A stretch of 42,698 nucleotides of DNA from Gnetum montanum (Eukaryota > Streptophyta > Gnetopsida > Gnetales > Gnetaceae): assembly GCA_015680685.1 (NCBI GenBank), contig MNCI01008651.1, forward strand, positions 788,209-830,906, read 5' to 3'. Of the stretch, positions 1-11,729 are shown in pieces; the first letter of the stretch is position 1, and each line of letters begins with the position of its first letter. Below the pieces are notes generated by a model. It searched no databases. It was not told the origin of the DNA and saw only the letters and a list, made by a program, of their open reading frames with translations. The position numbers and the translations under genes were made by a program.

Positions 1-201
1 GAAAATACCAAAAAAATCACATACCTCAGACTTGCTTAACCATACACCATGACACTTACAAGCAAGCCTGGGAAGACAACGAACGATTAACCCCAAGTGT
101 TTCTTGTGGTGTTAAGGCATTTAGTCTGCGGAGTTCGACCAGATCGCGTGTGCACGCTCATATTCGTATGGTTGAGTGTAGGGGTACCTCGCCACTCATC
201 A
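1..201 (+). repeat. Right end of a gypsy LTR (element G, plus orientation)
   Basis: The reverse complement of this stretch aligns with the start of the LTRs of element A: both begin TGATGAGT, followed by a block containing GAGGTACCCCTACAC. Here the sequence therefore ends with ACTCATCA at position 201. It is the 3' end of a plus-oriented LTR whose remainder lies left of the window. No primer-binding site follows, so this is the outer edge of the element (or a solo LTR). The next bases belong to the protease gene of element F, so G inserted into F. The matching target duplication would lie outside the window. Confidence 0.75.
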
Positions 202-700
202 CACATCATCACCTCTTTCCTAAAGAACAAAAATGGATTAATCTACCAACTCAAACTTGATGTTGCATTTCTTGAGTGGTGGTAGGTATTAGACTTTGTA
301 CATTTTTTTTGAAATTAGAATTAGACGTAATCCTAAGTCCAATAGAGATTTGCATGATGGATTTTTAGTAACTTGCAAATAGATCAACGAACTCCCTAGG
401 ATTTTCCTCTTTTTGGAAGAGATTCTACTTTAATCTAGTCACTTATCATGGCAATGAACATGATATTTTTCATGTCCTTTTTTACAGTGGTAATGATTGT
501 TGACTCTTCTATAGGATTAGGGGTTATTGTTGTTGTGAGAATGAAAGTTGTATTGCATGGACATTGTACCATTTTTAAATTGCTATTAGGTCTACTAGTT
601 TCATTCACACACATGAAAAATATATTGAAGAAAGAACATCTTCAAGGCTTGCACTCATAACTATTAGCACAATCATTCCTTTGTATGTTAATAGCATGAA
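202..700 (-). pseudogene. Retropepsin (protease) fragment of gypsy element F
   Basis: On the minus strand this matches the protease region of element A at about 24490-24730. The catalytic triplet Asp-Leu-Gly is preserved (complement of 331-339, in the context LLDLG), as in plant Athila/Tat-type retropepsins, which use DLG where many others use DTG/DSG. The downstream strands are full of substitutions and stops, so no active enzyme can be made. The fragment is cut at 201/202 by an LTR. The rest of F's pol is outside the window. The enzyme would process the Gag-Pol polyprotein in the virus-like particle. Confidence 0.6.
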
Positions 701-2088
701 TGATGTTTTAATGCTAAGGTTGTGGTGGTAATTTTTCCTACATTATTGATGATGCAAGAGGTGAGAGAGAAGTATGAGATTATTGATGAGGATGTGAAGG
801 ATGTTAAGAGGTGTAGGATGGTAATTTCATAAAAGGTGTTGTGGGTTGATGGTATTCAAGAGGATAGTAGTAGTGAGTAAAGACATGGGTAGCAAGAACA
901 TTGGGAGAAATAAGCTATTGGATATAATATCCATAAGGATTTGGCTAGCAATAGAGGTATTACTACCTTAGTAATGGCATCCCTCATGACTATGAATTTT
1001 TCCATTATTATTAATAATAATCTAGAGATTAAGGAGGAGTCCAAGTTAGATAGAACTCTTAGTTGTAGGATTGTTGATAAATGCCTTGTGGATAAGAAAC
1101 TCTCTTGGATATTTTCTTTTTTATGAACTTGGGGTTCAAATAATAAGACCCAAACTCCTATAGATGTGACATAATTGGGCATCAACCCTTTGAATGTTCA
1201 TATTGATAAATGTCAGATTCATCATCATCCTCTAAATATGAGTCTGTAACCTCTTTCACTACTACAAGTTTTCGTTTTCGATGATAAGTGTTCGTGTTTG
1301 TTTTCTTGTTTTTTATAATTTTGTCTTGTTTTATTGATCTTAGATGCTCTAATTTTTTTCATAATTTTTAAGGTAGTTACAAATTTTTGATCCACCAAAT
1401 CCCATATTTTTTCTATCCTTATTGTAAACTCAGTGATGGCCTTTTGCATTAGTAAGGTTTTAGGTGAAATTACCTTGTCAAGAGATGTCTCTTCTTTTTC
1501 ATCATAGATAAGAATGTTCTTCTTGTAAAGGGTTAGATCCTAGTTATAATCCTTTAGGCTCTCCCTTAATTAACCTTTGTATCTAATGAGTTCAAAGTTT
1601 TGATAGTTTTTCTTAGGAATAAATCCCAAGGATCTTCTTCATTCTATTATGAAGCCCATCTTAGATGTGATGAGGTTGCTCTTTCTAAGAAAATACATGG
1701 CTTAGGCATTTCTGCAATAGATAATAGTATCTACCTAGGGAAACATCTAGGGATTTATCATTCTCCTACTTCCATTCTTTGATTTTCTTTCTTATATTAG
1801 ATATTGTAAAGTAGATTTGGTTCTTCTTTAGCTTCAATGATTTGTACCAACTTTTGGATTTTTTTATTAGTGTCTTGGGGAATATATTAAGCTTTGTCAC
1901 TCACTTTCAATAATTTTCAAGGTGTAGGCATTATGGAAGGCTTATAGATAATGCTACCAATTAGAATTATAACCTTAAATTTAGAAATGTTATTCATGTC
2001 AATATGTTTAATGTAACTTTCCCATTAATGCTTTTCTAGTATTCTTACTATCTCCCTAATCTAAATCATGTTTCTAATGGTTAACAAG
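701..2088 (-). pseudogene. Gag C-terminal half of gypsy element F
   Basis: Minus-strand sequence colinear with the gag of D (40450-41770) and A (24950-26250). It holds the Gln/Tyr/Pro-rich tract (about 720-1050), the degenerate zinc-knuckle region near 1140-1180 (where D has CDICIYDHPKGHC, F has lost the cysteines) and the central retrotransposon gag domain (about 1600-1990). Many stops and frameshifts. Gag would form the particle and bind the element RNA. The gene is broken at 2088/2089 by insertion of element B and continues at 16225. Confidence 0.6.
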
Positions 2089-3055
2089 TGATGAAGCATC
2101 ATTTGCTAAATGTATTAGTTGACTACGATATTCTAGATGCTACGCTGCATTTTCATTGATGCATATGCGTTGATGCATCTCAGTTAGTTGCTACATCATA
2201 TTTACCACATTGTAGCTATGTTGCTACATCTTGGTTGATGCAATCAAATGCATTGACATATCCTTGTTAATGCATATGAATTAACGTAAGGGTACTAAAT
2301 TTCTATAAATATGCAAGCATCCATCATGTATTGGATATCATTTTTGTCATTAGTATAGCCAAACTCTTGCATTTTTTTTTGTAATTTTAATAAAGTGTGA
2401 GTGAGTGCTTGTAGCATGGATTTAAGTTAATTGTATGTTGTCTTATTTGAGTGGCATTGTACCTAGATATATTCCATGAACAATAATAAGATAAACACTA
2501 ATTAATATTCATTGCAATATTTTGACTTATAATAGATTTACTTTCAATTCAATTTATTTTCTAAGTACTTAGTTAATATTTACATTTTCATGTATATTAA
2601 TTAATTAGTGGAATAAGCACGACTAATTTTGAGTGCAAACACATATTCACTTAGTAATCCTAGTAGTGCTATTACTTGGGTTTCCCAATAGCATAATGTT
2701 TGGTAATCTTAGTAGTAGATATGTGAGTTTGGGACATATACAACAAGCTAGGAATGTATACTTATTGTTGTTAGAATAGCTTAGGATTTATCTTCTCATC
2801 TTTAATTAGATTAAATAATTAATTTTTATATTATTTTTTAGTTTAGTTTAAAGCTCCAATGACATCATAATCATATGCCATACTTTTGACTAAATTGTAC
2901 ATGATAAAGCTATTGCTAGTCCAACTAGGAAACCTATGATCAATGCTTAACAATGTAGATAGCAACCTAGTCCCATCCATGGAACTTGATTGGATTGTGC
3001 ATAAATGCTTGTGATATATATGGTTGGACATAGGATATACTCTATTGCTTATCAT
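2089..3055 (+). repeat. 5' LTR of element B
   Basis: Matches 15306-16224 along its length. This copy is longer, mainly because it has about 50 bp near 2625-2680 that the other copy lacks. It starts TGATGAAG and ends TTATCAT just before the PBS. U3 (2089-2300) is rich in GATGCATC-like and GTTGCTACAT repeats. A TATA box follows at 2303-2312. Confidence 0.75.
2303..2312 (+). promoter_or_regulatory. TATA box in the 5' LTR of B
   Basis: CTATAAATAT lies about 215 bp from the LTR start. The equivalent CTATAAATAT occurs at 15514-15523 in the partner LTR and in the same relative place in the other family LTRs. Confidence 0.5.
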
Positions 3056-3074
3056 TAGTGCCATTACCAAGGAT
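3056..3074 (+). other. Primer-binding site of B (tRNA-Asp type)
   Basis: TAGTGCCATTACCAAGGAT follows the LTR. It is a decayed form of the complement of the plant tRNA-Asp 3' end (TGGCGCCGTTGCCGGGGAT); all differences are transitions. Better preserved copies are in A and D. Confidence 0.55.
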
Positions 3075-3090
3075 GCATCACTTGATATTT

Positions 3091-3932
3091 ATGAAACATA
3101 TCTTGTTCACATTGGACTGATAATCCACCATAACGTAAGAACTCTAGGAGGAGCAATGAAAGGATCTATATTGAAGAGAATTAGAGTACCATTACAAGTA
3201 AGGGTCTCATATGCTTATTTAGATCATTAATATTAGAGAATATGTTCAACCATTGCATATCATCCTAGAGGAGATGGAACAAGTCCTAGAATATGGGAGG
3301 TCTTAATGCCTAGGATCTTTTGTAGATCTAGAACAGAAAAATTAAGGGATCATACGGGAAGAGACATAAGCCATGGTAATTCTCCTAGTTCACCATCTTT
3401 TTCTTCATCTTCATCATCTAGTTTTAATGAAGATGAATGAAGGCATAGAGATAGAACATTACTAAGAGATTGAGATGCAGATAGAAATAGAGATCAAAGA
3501 TATAGTAGAAGGCATTGAAGGGAGCATAAACAAGACCATCAAGATTTGATAGATAGAGATAGAGAAATGACTATGACATGACCAATGATGATGAACCTTT
3601 ATTAGCTACTAAAAGCATGATTTAGATTAGAGAGGCAGTGAGAATATCCCATAGGCTTTGAAGGGATAGTAGAATCAAATGGTTAGATATGAATAATATC
3701 CCAAAGTTTGAGGGAAGATACCACATATGTTTGTAGCATCATTTACAAGTTTTTCATGATTATTAAACCTTGAAAAATATTTAAAGTAAGTGGAAAAAAC
3801 TTAAGCTCTTTTCCAAGATACTAATAGAAGAAGTTAAAAGTTGTTATAGATTGCTAAAACTAAATTCAATCCACTAGTGTTATACAATGCTCAAGCTCTT
3901 TAATGAGAAGTATCAAGCCTATTCAAGGGTGT
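3091..3932 (+). pseudogene. Gag N-terminal half of element B
   Basis: Starts at the ATG 17 bases after the PBS, aligned with the gag starts of F and D. It encodes a Ser-rich run at about 3385-3430 (SFSSSSSSS-like, followed by an acidic FNEDE) and then an Arg/Asp-rich SR-like stretch (RHRDRT...), then the start of the central gag domain (about 3690-3932). Numerous in-frame stops. The gene is cut at 3932/3933 by the LTR of element C. Its continuation is not found in the window. Confidence 0.6.
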
Positions 3933-4832
3933 TTATGAGTAGTGGGTATTCCCTACACCCAAAGATATGAATCATTAGTGTGTACATGTGATCTGATCAA
4001 ATTCTGTGGATGTTGTTTAGCTAAGTGATCGATATTCATAGATGGTGAATTGAGAAGCTACTAGTTGTTATCTTTCCAGTCAATGCTTGTGTTAATCTAT
4101 GCATATGGTTAAGTGTGCTTAAGGTGTAAGATATGTATTTTTATAGGTTTTTATTATTTTCTTTGCTTACAAAATGATTAAGTAAATAAATATTTAATAT
4201 TTAAATTAACTACCTAATTAACGACTTCATTAACTAACTAGCATAAATGTAGAGTATCCATTCTCACTTTCTGTATACATCCTAAACATATACTAACACT
4301 GGTGGCTTATCGAGTGTATACTACTGGGCATACTAAGTATCTACTACTAGGATTACCAAGTGTTAATATATTTTTTGTGAAGTGGTTGTACTCACATTGC
4401 TTACAAATGATAATATTAATTACTTAATAACAAGAAAGTAAATTACATATAATGTATACTACTAAAAAGTAAAGTTATGCATATTCAAGTGTTGTAATGG
4501 ATAGAAGAAATATTGATTTTATTTCTATTCATGAAAATGTATCTAAGTACATGTGCACTTAAATAAAGTGCCATAAAATCACTTGAATTCACATTGTAGG
4601 CACTCAGAGGAAAAATATTCTAACTTTTATGGGAAGAAAATATAAGTATTTTGCTAAGGTAATGATCAAAAGGTGCCATAACTGTGAGGGGTGTGTGCAT
4701 GTATATAGGCAATTCTTGCATTAATGTCAATGTGCTTACACCAATGCATTATGAGATATGTCGATGGGGTACATCGATAGGGCTGCATCAATGGGCTTGT
4801 GTCGACGTAGGCATCTTATTAATGTTTCATCA
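3933..4832 (-). repeat. 3' LTR of element C
   Basis: Begins TTATGAGT (compare TGATGAGT in A) and ends TTTCATCA. The body resembles the other family LTRs, including the CTACTAGGATTACCAAGTG block near 4345. Minus-strand U3 (about 4711-4832) holds repeated ATCGAT/GCATCAATG motifs, with a TATA box at 4701-4710. Confidence 0.7.
4701..4710 (-). promoter_or_regulatory. TATA box in the LTR of C
   Basis: The minus strand reads GCCTATATAC about 120 bp inside the LTR start, the same place as the TATA boxes of A, D and E. Confidence 0.45.
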
Positions 4833-5059
4833 TTCCTCCATGATTGATTGAAACTCATCCTTGAGTGAAAAAAAATGGGATTAAGTTTCTTACAAAATTT
4901 GGGGAACTATGGAACTTTATTGATTAACTAACTAACTAATTGACTCTAACTAACTTTGAGTGCCATATTGTATGAAGTACAAAAGTGGTACATTTTACAA
5001 CAAAAAAAGTGGATACTTGGACAAAAAATAGTAGGATCCTGTTGAATGGAAAGAGGTAG
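4833..5059 (-). other. Polypurine tract and PPT-adjacent spacer of C
   Basis: The minus strand reads ATGGAGGAA directly before the LTR at 4833, a decayed polypurine tract. The following 200 bp match the same position in A, D and E, including a TTACAAAAT...GGGA...TTATTGA block and a GACT...TTTGAGTG block. No coding frame seen. Confidence 0.5.
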
Positions 5060-7990
5060 GATGAAGTCTTTACACAGTGTGTGGTGGTGAAGGTCCCTAT
5101 GGCTTTGATGTTCCTTCATCATGTCCCGATGCTACTAGAGATTAAGGTTTTCTTGTTGCTACCACTATTGTTGTTGGAGACTTGAAGGCATCTAGGAATG
5201 CCTTCATTTTCTTGCTACATGGGTTAGATATGATTTAGGCTACTTTGCCTAGATTAGTTGATGTTGGGATATCCCATGGGTATGACAATGAAAGATACAT
5301 CTCCTTCATGTTAACAAACTAGGCTATGAATATTTTATGTTCAACATTGAATGTTCTAACAAGGTTCTACAACTCATAGTAGTCATTCATCCTCCTTGCT
5401 AGGTTCTTAGCAACAAATTATTGATATGTAAATATACTTTTGAGAACTTCAAGCTTCAAGTTGGTTGTCTTCAACTTTTGTTTTATATCTTTATGGAGCT
5501 TGAACTCTACCTCATAGAGGAGGTAGGAGTTGGTAACCTAGTTCTCTAACTCAATCTTTGGCTTCCCTGCTATTAGCATTGCTAGGTTTGGAAACTGGAG
5601 GTTGACGAGCTCCATGTATTTTTTCCTCTCTTTGATCTAAAACTTCTTTAGGTAGATTTATGCTTGATTGTATGCATTCAGTTCATCAAAGATGGACTAC
5701 CATGCATCACCTCTTTGGTGGATTTATTGGATAGTCTCATTTACCTTTACCTTGGCCAATTTGATTTGTTTCTTATTAATCTCTCTGATTATTCTAACCT
5801 AGTCCCTTTAGTGATTCTTTATTTTTTCAAATTTTAGGACTTTATTCTTCCATGTAGCAATACCAAATGTGGTCCTTTGGCAATGGGCATAGACCTCTTC
5901 CATCAAGAGATTCCTATTTATAATAGCCTACCTCCTTAAATCTAGGTTCACATTGGAAAGATGCTCTTGCTACTAGTGGATATATTTAACCATTTGGTCC
6001 TTTTGTTGCTAAGCATTCTATAGTCTATGGTTATCTCAAGTGAGGATCATGTTCTCCTTGTGAACTTGCATTAGGTCATGATCAATGTTGTTTGCCACTG
6101 CTTTTGAATGGATGCATTGAAGATCATCATTTTGTTGGCATTCTCAACCTTGTAGTACTTCTATTGAAGTTATTAAAAAGCTTCATCTCTTGTTAGTTCA
6201 GGTTAGAAAATGGTAAGATCAGAGAGACGGGCTCACAATTCTGCAACCTCAATGGCCAATCATTGATTAGTAGTAGTGGCCTTTTCAAGTTGTGCATTAG
6301 TGATTAGCAACTTGCTCCTTATCTCTAAAAGCTATGATCATTTGGTTGTGATATCATCTAGGAGATCGAAGATCTCCAAAAGCTATTTTCCATCCCTCAC
6401 TAGTCGTTCCAACACTTCTTCATGTTGGGTAGCATTCATTTGTCCATTGTCTGCTCCTATTCATGTATGGATGTCTACCATTGTAACATTGTTTGGTATT
6501 AATGTGATAGGAGCATTAAGGGCTTCTTCAACTTTGTCTGACATCATCTTTGTTGCTATTTCTTGGCCTTTATTTATCATGATCATAACCATCACCCATT
6601 TTCTTTTCTCTAGCATGATAGAAAAGGCTACTACATTTTCCAAAATTTCAAAAAATGCTTGTCCTAGGATGGATATAGTGACTTCTCTAGCACTTGTATT
6701 GGATTAGATGGGTATCTAGTTTTCTTGTGTGAAAAATAATAATGCTTTCTCACTGTTCAACCAATCGATGATCCTTACAACCTTGCTTAGGTGGCTCATG
6801 ATTGGATGGTAAATGGACAATTCTTCAACACCTTTAGATCCATGTTCTTGCTGCAGTTGTTGCTCTCAAAGCTTTCTAAGGCACTCACTAGCTGTAAGCA
6901 TCTCTGGTGTTATTTCTAGGGCTACAAGTGGTGGTGGTGGTGCTGGCTCCTGTTCTTCTTAAAGCTTAGTAGTAGCTTTATCTTTCATCATCTCTCACTA
7001 TGATGTGGTAGAAGTGCAGTGGACCACATCATTGGAATAGTGGGCTATTCCTCCCCTTTTACATAATTTTTTAATTAAGCATGGAAAGGGAAGTTTCTTC
7101 ATACCCTACTCATTTTCTTGAAATTCTTTTCTATTTTAAGGAAGATGAGCTTGGGTAGGTTGATGAGAAATCTTCCACTTAGAGTAGCACATGCCTTGAT
7201 GAAGGCTATCACCTTGCTTGACCTCATCATTAGGTTAAGGTAACAGGTTGTGATCTTGAAATAGGCTCTTTCTAGATTTGTTAGGGCACCATACTCCTTA
7301 TGGTCCACTCCATAGCATTGTTAGATCCATTCTTTCTTTGCTTTTGGGTTTACTTGCATTGAGATCTCTACTAGCTTGGCCCTAGTGTTGGTCCCTAATT
7401 TTGACTAATTCATCTTCTTATTGGTTATTTTAGAAAAGGTAGGTTTCCCCCATGTACCATTTCCCACTATTGGAGAGAATGGATCATAGAGGAGAGCCTT
7501 GCATTTGTGTCTTGAACTCTTCTAGTGCTAATTCCAAAAATGGTCCAAAGTTTAACTCCTTCAAGATCAAACTTTAGACCTCCTTGGTTTGGATCCTCTA
7601 TAGGTAGGTTTTAGTAACTATGACCTCTAAGTTAGGTCTTGGTCTTGGTATTTCATGTTGCCTAGATTGGCCCATTTCTATAGTAGGAATTTGTCTAATG
7701 GATTCCACCTTGGGTTTCTCTTAAAGAGGCTTAGTAGCATGCGTTGCCTCTACTACTTACTCTTGGGGTTGTTGTTTCTATGGTTATTTTTGGTTCCTTC
7801 CTTCTTGAAAGCACTTCTCCTTGGGTTGTGATGATCCTTCCATCTATGATCCTCTCTTGGGTACCATCAATGATCACAAACATAACCCATGATTAGCTCT
7901 TAGGCATAACATTTATTCCCTTTGGATACCTTCTTTTGTTAGATTAGATTATGTTGATTCCTTAGATGTTAGGATTTTATCGTTAAGTTC
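5060..7990 (-). pseudogene. ORF-X of element C: extra post-pol gene relic
   Basis: Not recognised as a named gene. The minus strand carries a decayed frame of about 950 codons between the pol-side region and the 3' LTR. The N-terminal part (about 7330-7000) reads LTNLERAYFKITT, then a helical stretch with INLPKLIF, then NFPFHA*LKN. A homologue in element E keeps LPFPCLIKKSCQRGGI at the same place. This pattern resembles the helical domain of uncharacterised plant transposon proteins. The rest (about 6700-5100) is dominated by Lys/Glu/Leu-rich coiled-coil segments, for example INKKQIKLAKVKVNE and KLHKDIKQKLKTTNLKLE. The longest uninterrupted piece has 69 codons (7099-7308). By position it corresponds to the env-like ORF of Athila elements, but no signal peptide or membrane anchor could be recognised. 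Function unknown. Confidence 0.5.
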
Positions 7991-8600
7991 TTGTTTTATT
8001 ATAATAGGCTTATGATATTCTTTTATCACTATTTTATTCATGTTCGAATAGAGGTTGATTGTTGATATTAATTTTTTGTAATTATTATTTTAATATCTTG
8101 TTCATGGGGAGTTAGAAAAATCTTGAAAATTTTTCATAAAAACCTAAGGTTTGATGCCTCCACAACATAAAGCTTACCTCTAATAGCTCAAGGATCAAAA
8201 AATAAGTGCATTAAGGTAAACGGTTGGAAGTTATTGTAGTTGAAAGAATCTTTGGCTCAAAAAAGTTACAAAAACTCCTCTAGTGCTTTGAGAAAATGGT
8301 GAAAAATGAGCTAGGTGTTGCACATATTTATAGGATTTTTATGCTACATTGATGAGGCTGCATTGACTCATCCAGCTACATTGACAAGGCTATGTTGATG
8401 TAGCTATTCTTAGCTATTATTTGCACTTTGAAAAGTGAGGAATTTTGAGTGAGTTTGGAGATACAACAAGAGCTAAATGGAGGCCAAAAAGATGTAGAAT
8501 TATAGCAACAAGATGAAAGAGGATATGTTTAACGAATTTGAAGTGATTAGAGCATATTTCATGGGGTCTTTGTGGATGTTCTAATGTCAAATCAAGCAAA
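7991..8600 (-). promoter_or_regulatory. LTR-like promoter segment upstream of ORF-X
   Basis: The minus strand has CCTATAAATA at 8325-8334. It is preceded (8341-8405) by repeats such as CTACATTGA and CTGCATTGACTCATC that look like the U3 repeats of the family LTRs, and followed by GCAACACCTAGCTC, similar to the post-TATA sequence of B's LTR. Further along is a consensus splice donor (GAGGTAAGC, near 8172-8180) and a possible acceptor (CTAACATCTAAG, near 7960). Either a second diverged LTR or a promoter plus 5' intron serving ORF-X. No coding frame recognised. Confidence 0.3.
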
Positions 8601-9949
8601 GTAGATGCTATGAGGCTATTTAAATGATTGATTGTACAATTGGTCCATGGTTAGGGATTTTAACTTAAGGTATACTAAAGGAAATATTAGTGGTCCTTTC
8701 CAAAGTAAGCAAATGCGTATTATACCCTTGCATATCTTCATCACAAGGAGTCCATGGGAACCAAGGATGATAAATGATTATTTTAAGTTAAATTTCATAC
8801 CCATGGAAGGAATTTTTCTAGGGTTATGCTATCTAGAAAATAAAATTGATCAAATTTCCATGGCATGAGGTAGTGAGATGATAGAAAATGAAGCAAGCAA
8901 ATGGTAGATAGAAAGAATGGTGAATGGATAATCTACATCCTGGTCACATGAGATTCTTGATAAAAATTTTGATTATGATGATATGATATCGGTTCATTCC
9001 AAGTCTAGACTAAGTCCATTTCATTCACAATGACCTCACATTGATATATTCCTCCTCTTCAACCATTAAGAATTTATGACAACCTCAAAGGATAATCATT
9101 ACTTCAAGAGAAGAAGACAAAAGAAGGAAGTAGGTAGGGCTGTAGTTTGAAGGATGTCTCCAGGCATGGGTAACATGTCTTTCCAGCCCCATAACCAGGG
9201 CTTGTAGACCATTATTGTACATTTCATAAATGAAAGCTACCTCTAGAAGGTTTCATGAAAGGAATGTTGTAATAGGGTCTAAGGGGTGTGCTTTTAATTA
9301 TTGTTGTTTTATTCATGGACATCACACCATGCAAAGATATGCTTCCTTTTTATGGTCAACAATGGGAGTGATCATATACTAGTGGAGAATCATAGAACTT
9401 AAGAAGGATGTTAAGAGAAGAATACTACCAATCCCCTTAAGGTCACACCCTTTTCCATTCCTAGTTGATCCTTTTCTAGATTGATGGGTAACAAGATTAT
9501 TTGTTACTTTTAGTTGTAATGTGAAAGAACCTTCATGGTTCCATGATGCAGGCTCCAAATGGAATAGATGGAATGAGTGGATGTCTTGAGCTCACTTCCT
9601 GGTAACACTAGTAAATTGACAGTTTGTTAGTAGAGAATATAATCTAATGATAAAATTTGGCCTTTTGTTTAATCAATCATAACAATGATAATATTAATAA
9701 ATTTCCAAAATCTGCAGTAGCAATGAACAAAATTAGAGATTTCCAACAAGATTGAATGAAATTAACATAGAAGAAAAGAAAAGAAAAGAAAATATGTAAA
9801 ATAATTAATAAAATATGAAGAAAATACAAAATATATAAATAAATTTTCAAGAAAAAAAAGGTTAAAATTCGTTATTGTCATCAAGATGTTATAATGGATG
9901 ACCATCTCCTCCACAACTAAGTTAAGAGGAGGAGATCTAAAAAATAGAG
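8601..9949 (-). other. Family 3' noncoding region of C
   Basis: Colinear with A 19890-21100 and D 38770-39960. It includes the conserved block at about 9138-9209 (GGCATGGGTAACATGTCTTT) and a third polypurine-like motif at 9903-9917 (TCTCCTCCACAACT on the plus strand). No convincing coding frame. Confidence 0.5.
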
Positions 9950-11250
9950 CATGCTTGTTCTTGCATGGAGATGTTAGTGTTGCTAGTTACTTGGGATTTC
10001 ATGAATGGCTTAAGTTGATGTACATTAACTAACATGTGCTTTTGAGGGTTGGTTAGGTGGTAAATTATCATGGCACTAGAAGGAAAAGTTGAATAAATGA
10101 TATTAGATCCATCCCATAATGTTTGGGACTTAGTATGCTAGGGTACATGTATGGGATTCTAGTATAGAACCTTATCTTCAAGTTGGAATGTTACTTTCCT
10201 TATTTGTGCATTGTGACATTGTTTATTATGTGCCTTATGTGCTTCATTCATCATCAAGGCTATTCGTCAATTCTCATCTAGCACATTGAGTATCATAAGA
10301 CATTCTTTTTGGGCTAGATTAATGTTTAAGTTAAGCTTACAAGTAGTTAGAAGTATACAATGTTTAGCTTGGATCGGGAGTTTGGGTAACTTACTGTACA
10401 CTAGTTCATAGGGAGACTAGCCTATAGGAAGTTTCCATGTTGAGCGATATGCCTAAAGTGTGTTATTTAGTTTGATGCTCCAATATTTCATATATCTACT
10501 GATGGTTCATGTTAAGATTCTTGTGACCTCCCTATTGGTAACCTTAGCTTGATTATTGGCTTAGGGGTGATAGGGGGTTATAAGTTTATGTTGCATCCTC
10601 AAGTGTTGCATCAACTTTTAAAAAATAGACTTAGTGAAATATGTTTCATTATCCCAAACTAGTTTTCTAGGCACATCAAACCTATTTACCACCTATTATT
10701 AAAAAAATCAAGCTATAGTGGTAGATGTATAGTAAGATACAGTTACAACATTAATCCATTTGGTGTAGCAGTCAACAAAAAATATGATGTAGGCCTTCCC
10801 ATTTGACATGGGAGTAATGATTCCCATGAAGTTAATTCTCCAAAGGTCGAAAGGCTTTAGTGGTTGAATCCACTATTAAAGATATTCCATTCATGTGGGC
10901 ATTCCTCCATCTTGTTGATACTACTTGCATGAATGGGAGAAATGATGAGCATCCCTTACAATCATTGGCCAAAAGTATCATGCTAGGAGGATCTTTGTGG
11001 CTATCCTCCTTCCTATGTAATGGTCCCCATGAAAACCTTCATGAACATCCTAGAGGATTTGTAACTAATATTCATTAGGTACACACTATTGAACCAAGCC
11101 ATTGACACCAACCTGATAGAGGTTACCTTTAATTTCCATGTAAGGCTTGACTTGGTGAAGAAATTATTATTTCTTCTTATTATTCCATTCTACGAGAGTC
11201 TCCTGTGTAAGAAGATAGGAGAGGAACTTATCATACCAATGGATAACCTT
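9950..11250 (-). pseudogene. Integrase relic of element C
   Basis: Minus strand, in order from 11250 leftward: remnant of the zinc-binding domain (RDAHHFSHSC near 10960), catalytic core with WRINFMG near 10830 (A has WGIDFMG, so the first catalytic Asp reads Asn here), FVDCYTKW near 10770, and KLVWDNETYF near 10650 with the second Asp retained. C-terminal matches continue to about 10000. Integrase would insert element cDNA into the host genome. Stops and frameshifts throughout; inactive. Confidence 0.6.
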
Positions 11251-11289
11251 TGGTTTGTGAATTTCAATAGCCTTAGCGAAGAGGAGTTC

Positions 11290-11720
11290 ATCTAAAAACT
11301 AATTAGATAAGAATTCTTCATCCTCCTTACTATTCCATCTTAACCTAGACAAATGATCAGTAACTAGATTCTCAATTCCTCTCCTAAACATCATGGTAAG
11401 GTTAAATTCCTATAAAATTACCAATCACCATATAACAGAAGGGCTAACTATTGGTTTTTTCATTAGGAAATGGATTTTACTGTGCTTGGTGTGCATGAAA
11501 AATAGGTATCCAAGAACATAGTACCTAAATTTTTCCAAGGCATATGCTACTACCATGAGTCCTTTTTTAGTGGTAATTTAGTTAAGTTGTGCATCCACAA
11601 TGCTTATGCTTGCATAATGGATGTAATATGGATGTTTCTAATCATCAATTTGTGTAAGCACTACTTTAAAATTATAGTTAAATGCATCTTTCATTATATG
11701 AAATTTCCTAGGCCAATTTG
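11290..11720 (-). pseudogene. RNase H relic of element C
   Basis: Colinear with A 22339-22850 on the minus strand. The LEKF..Y.LGY and RW..ILQEF blocks of the plant gypsy RNase H can be followed through frameshifts. Would degrade the RNA strand of the RNA-DNA hybrid. Broken by stops. Confidence 0.5.
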
Positions 11721-11729
11721 GGATGCATA

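Noticed and set aside
97-660. Short plus-strand frames (62 and 70 codons)
   Set aside because: They lie antisense to an LTR end and to F's protease relic; no protein pattern of their own.
6276-6707. 143-codon plus-strand open frame, the second longest in the window
   Set aside because: It is antisense to ORF-X of C, is Ser/Ile-rich and has no recognisable domain. The minus-strand reading has a homologue in E.
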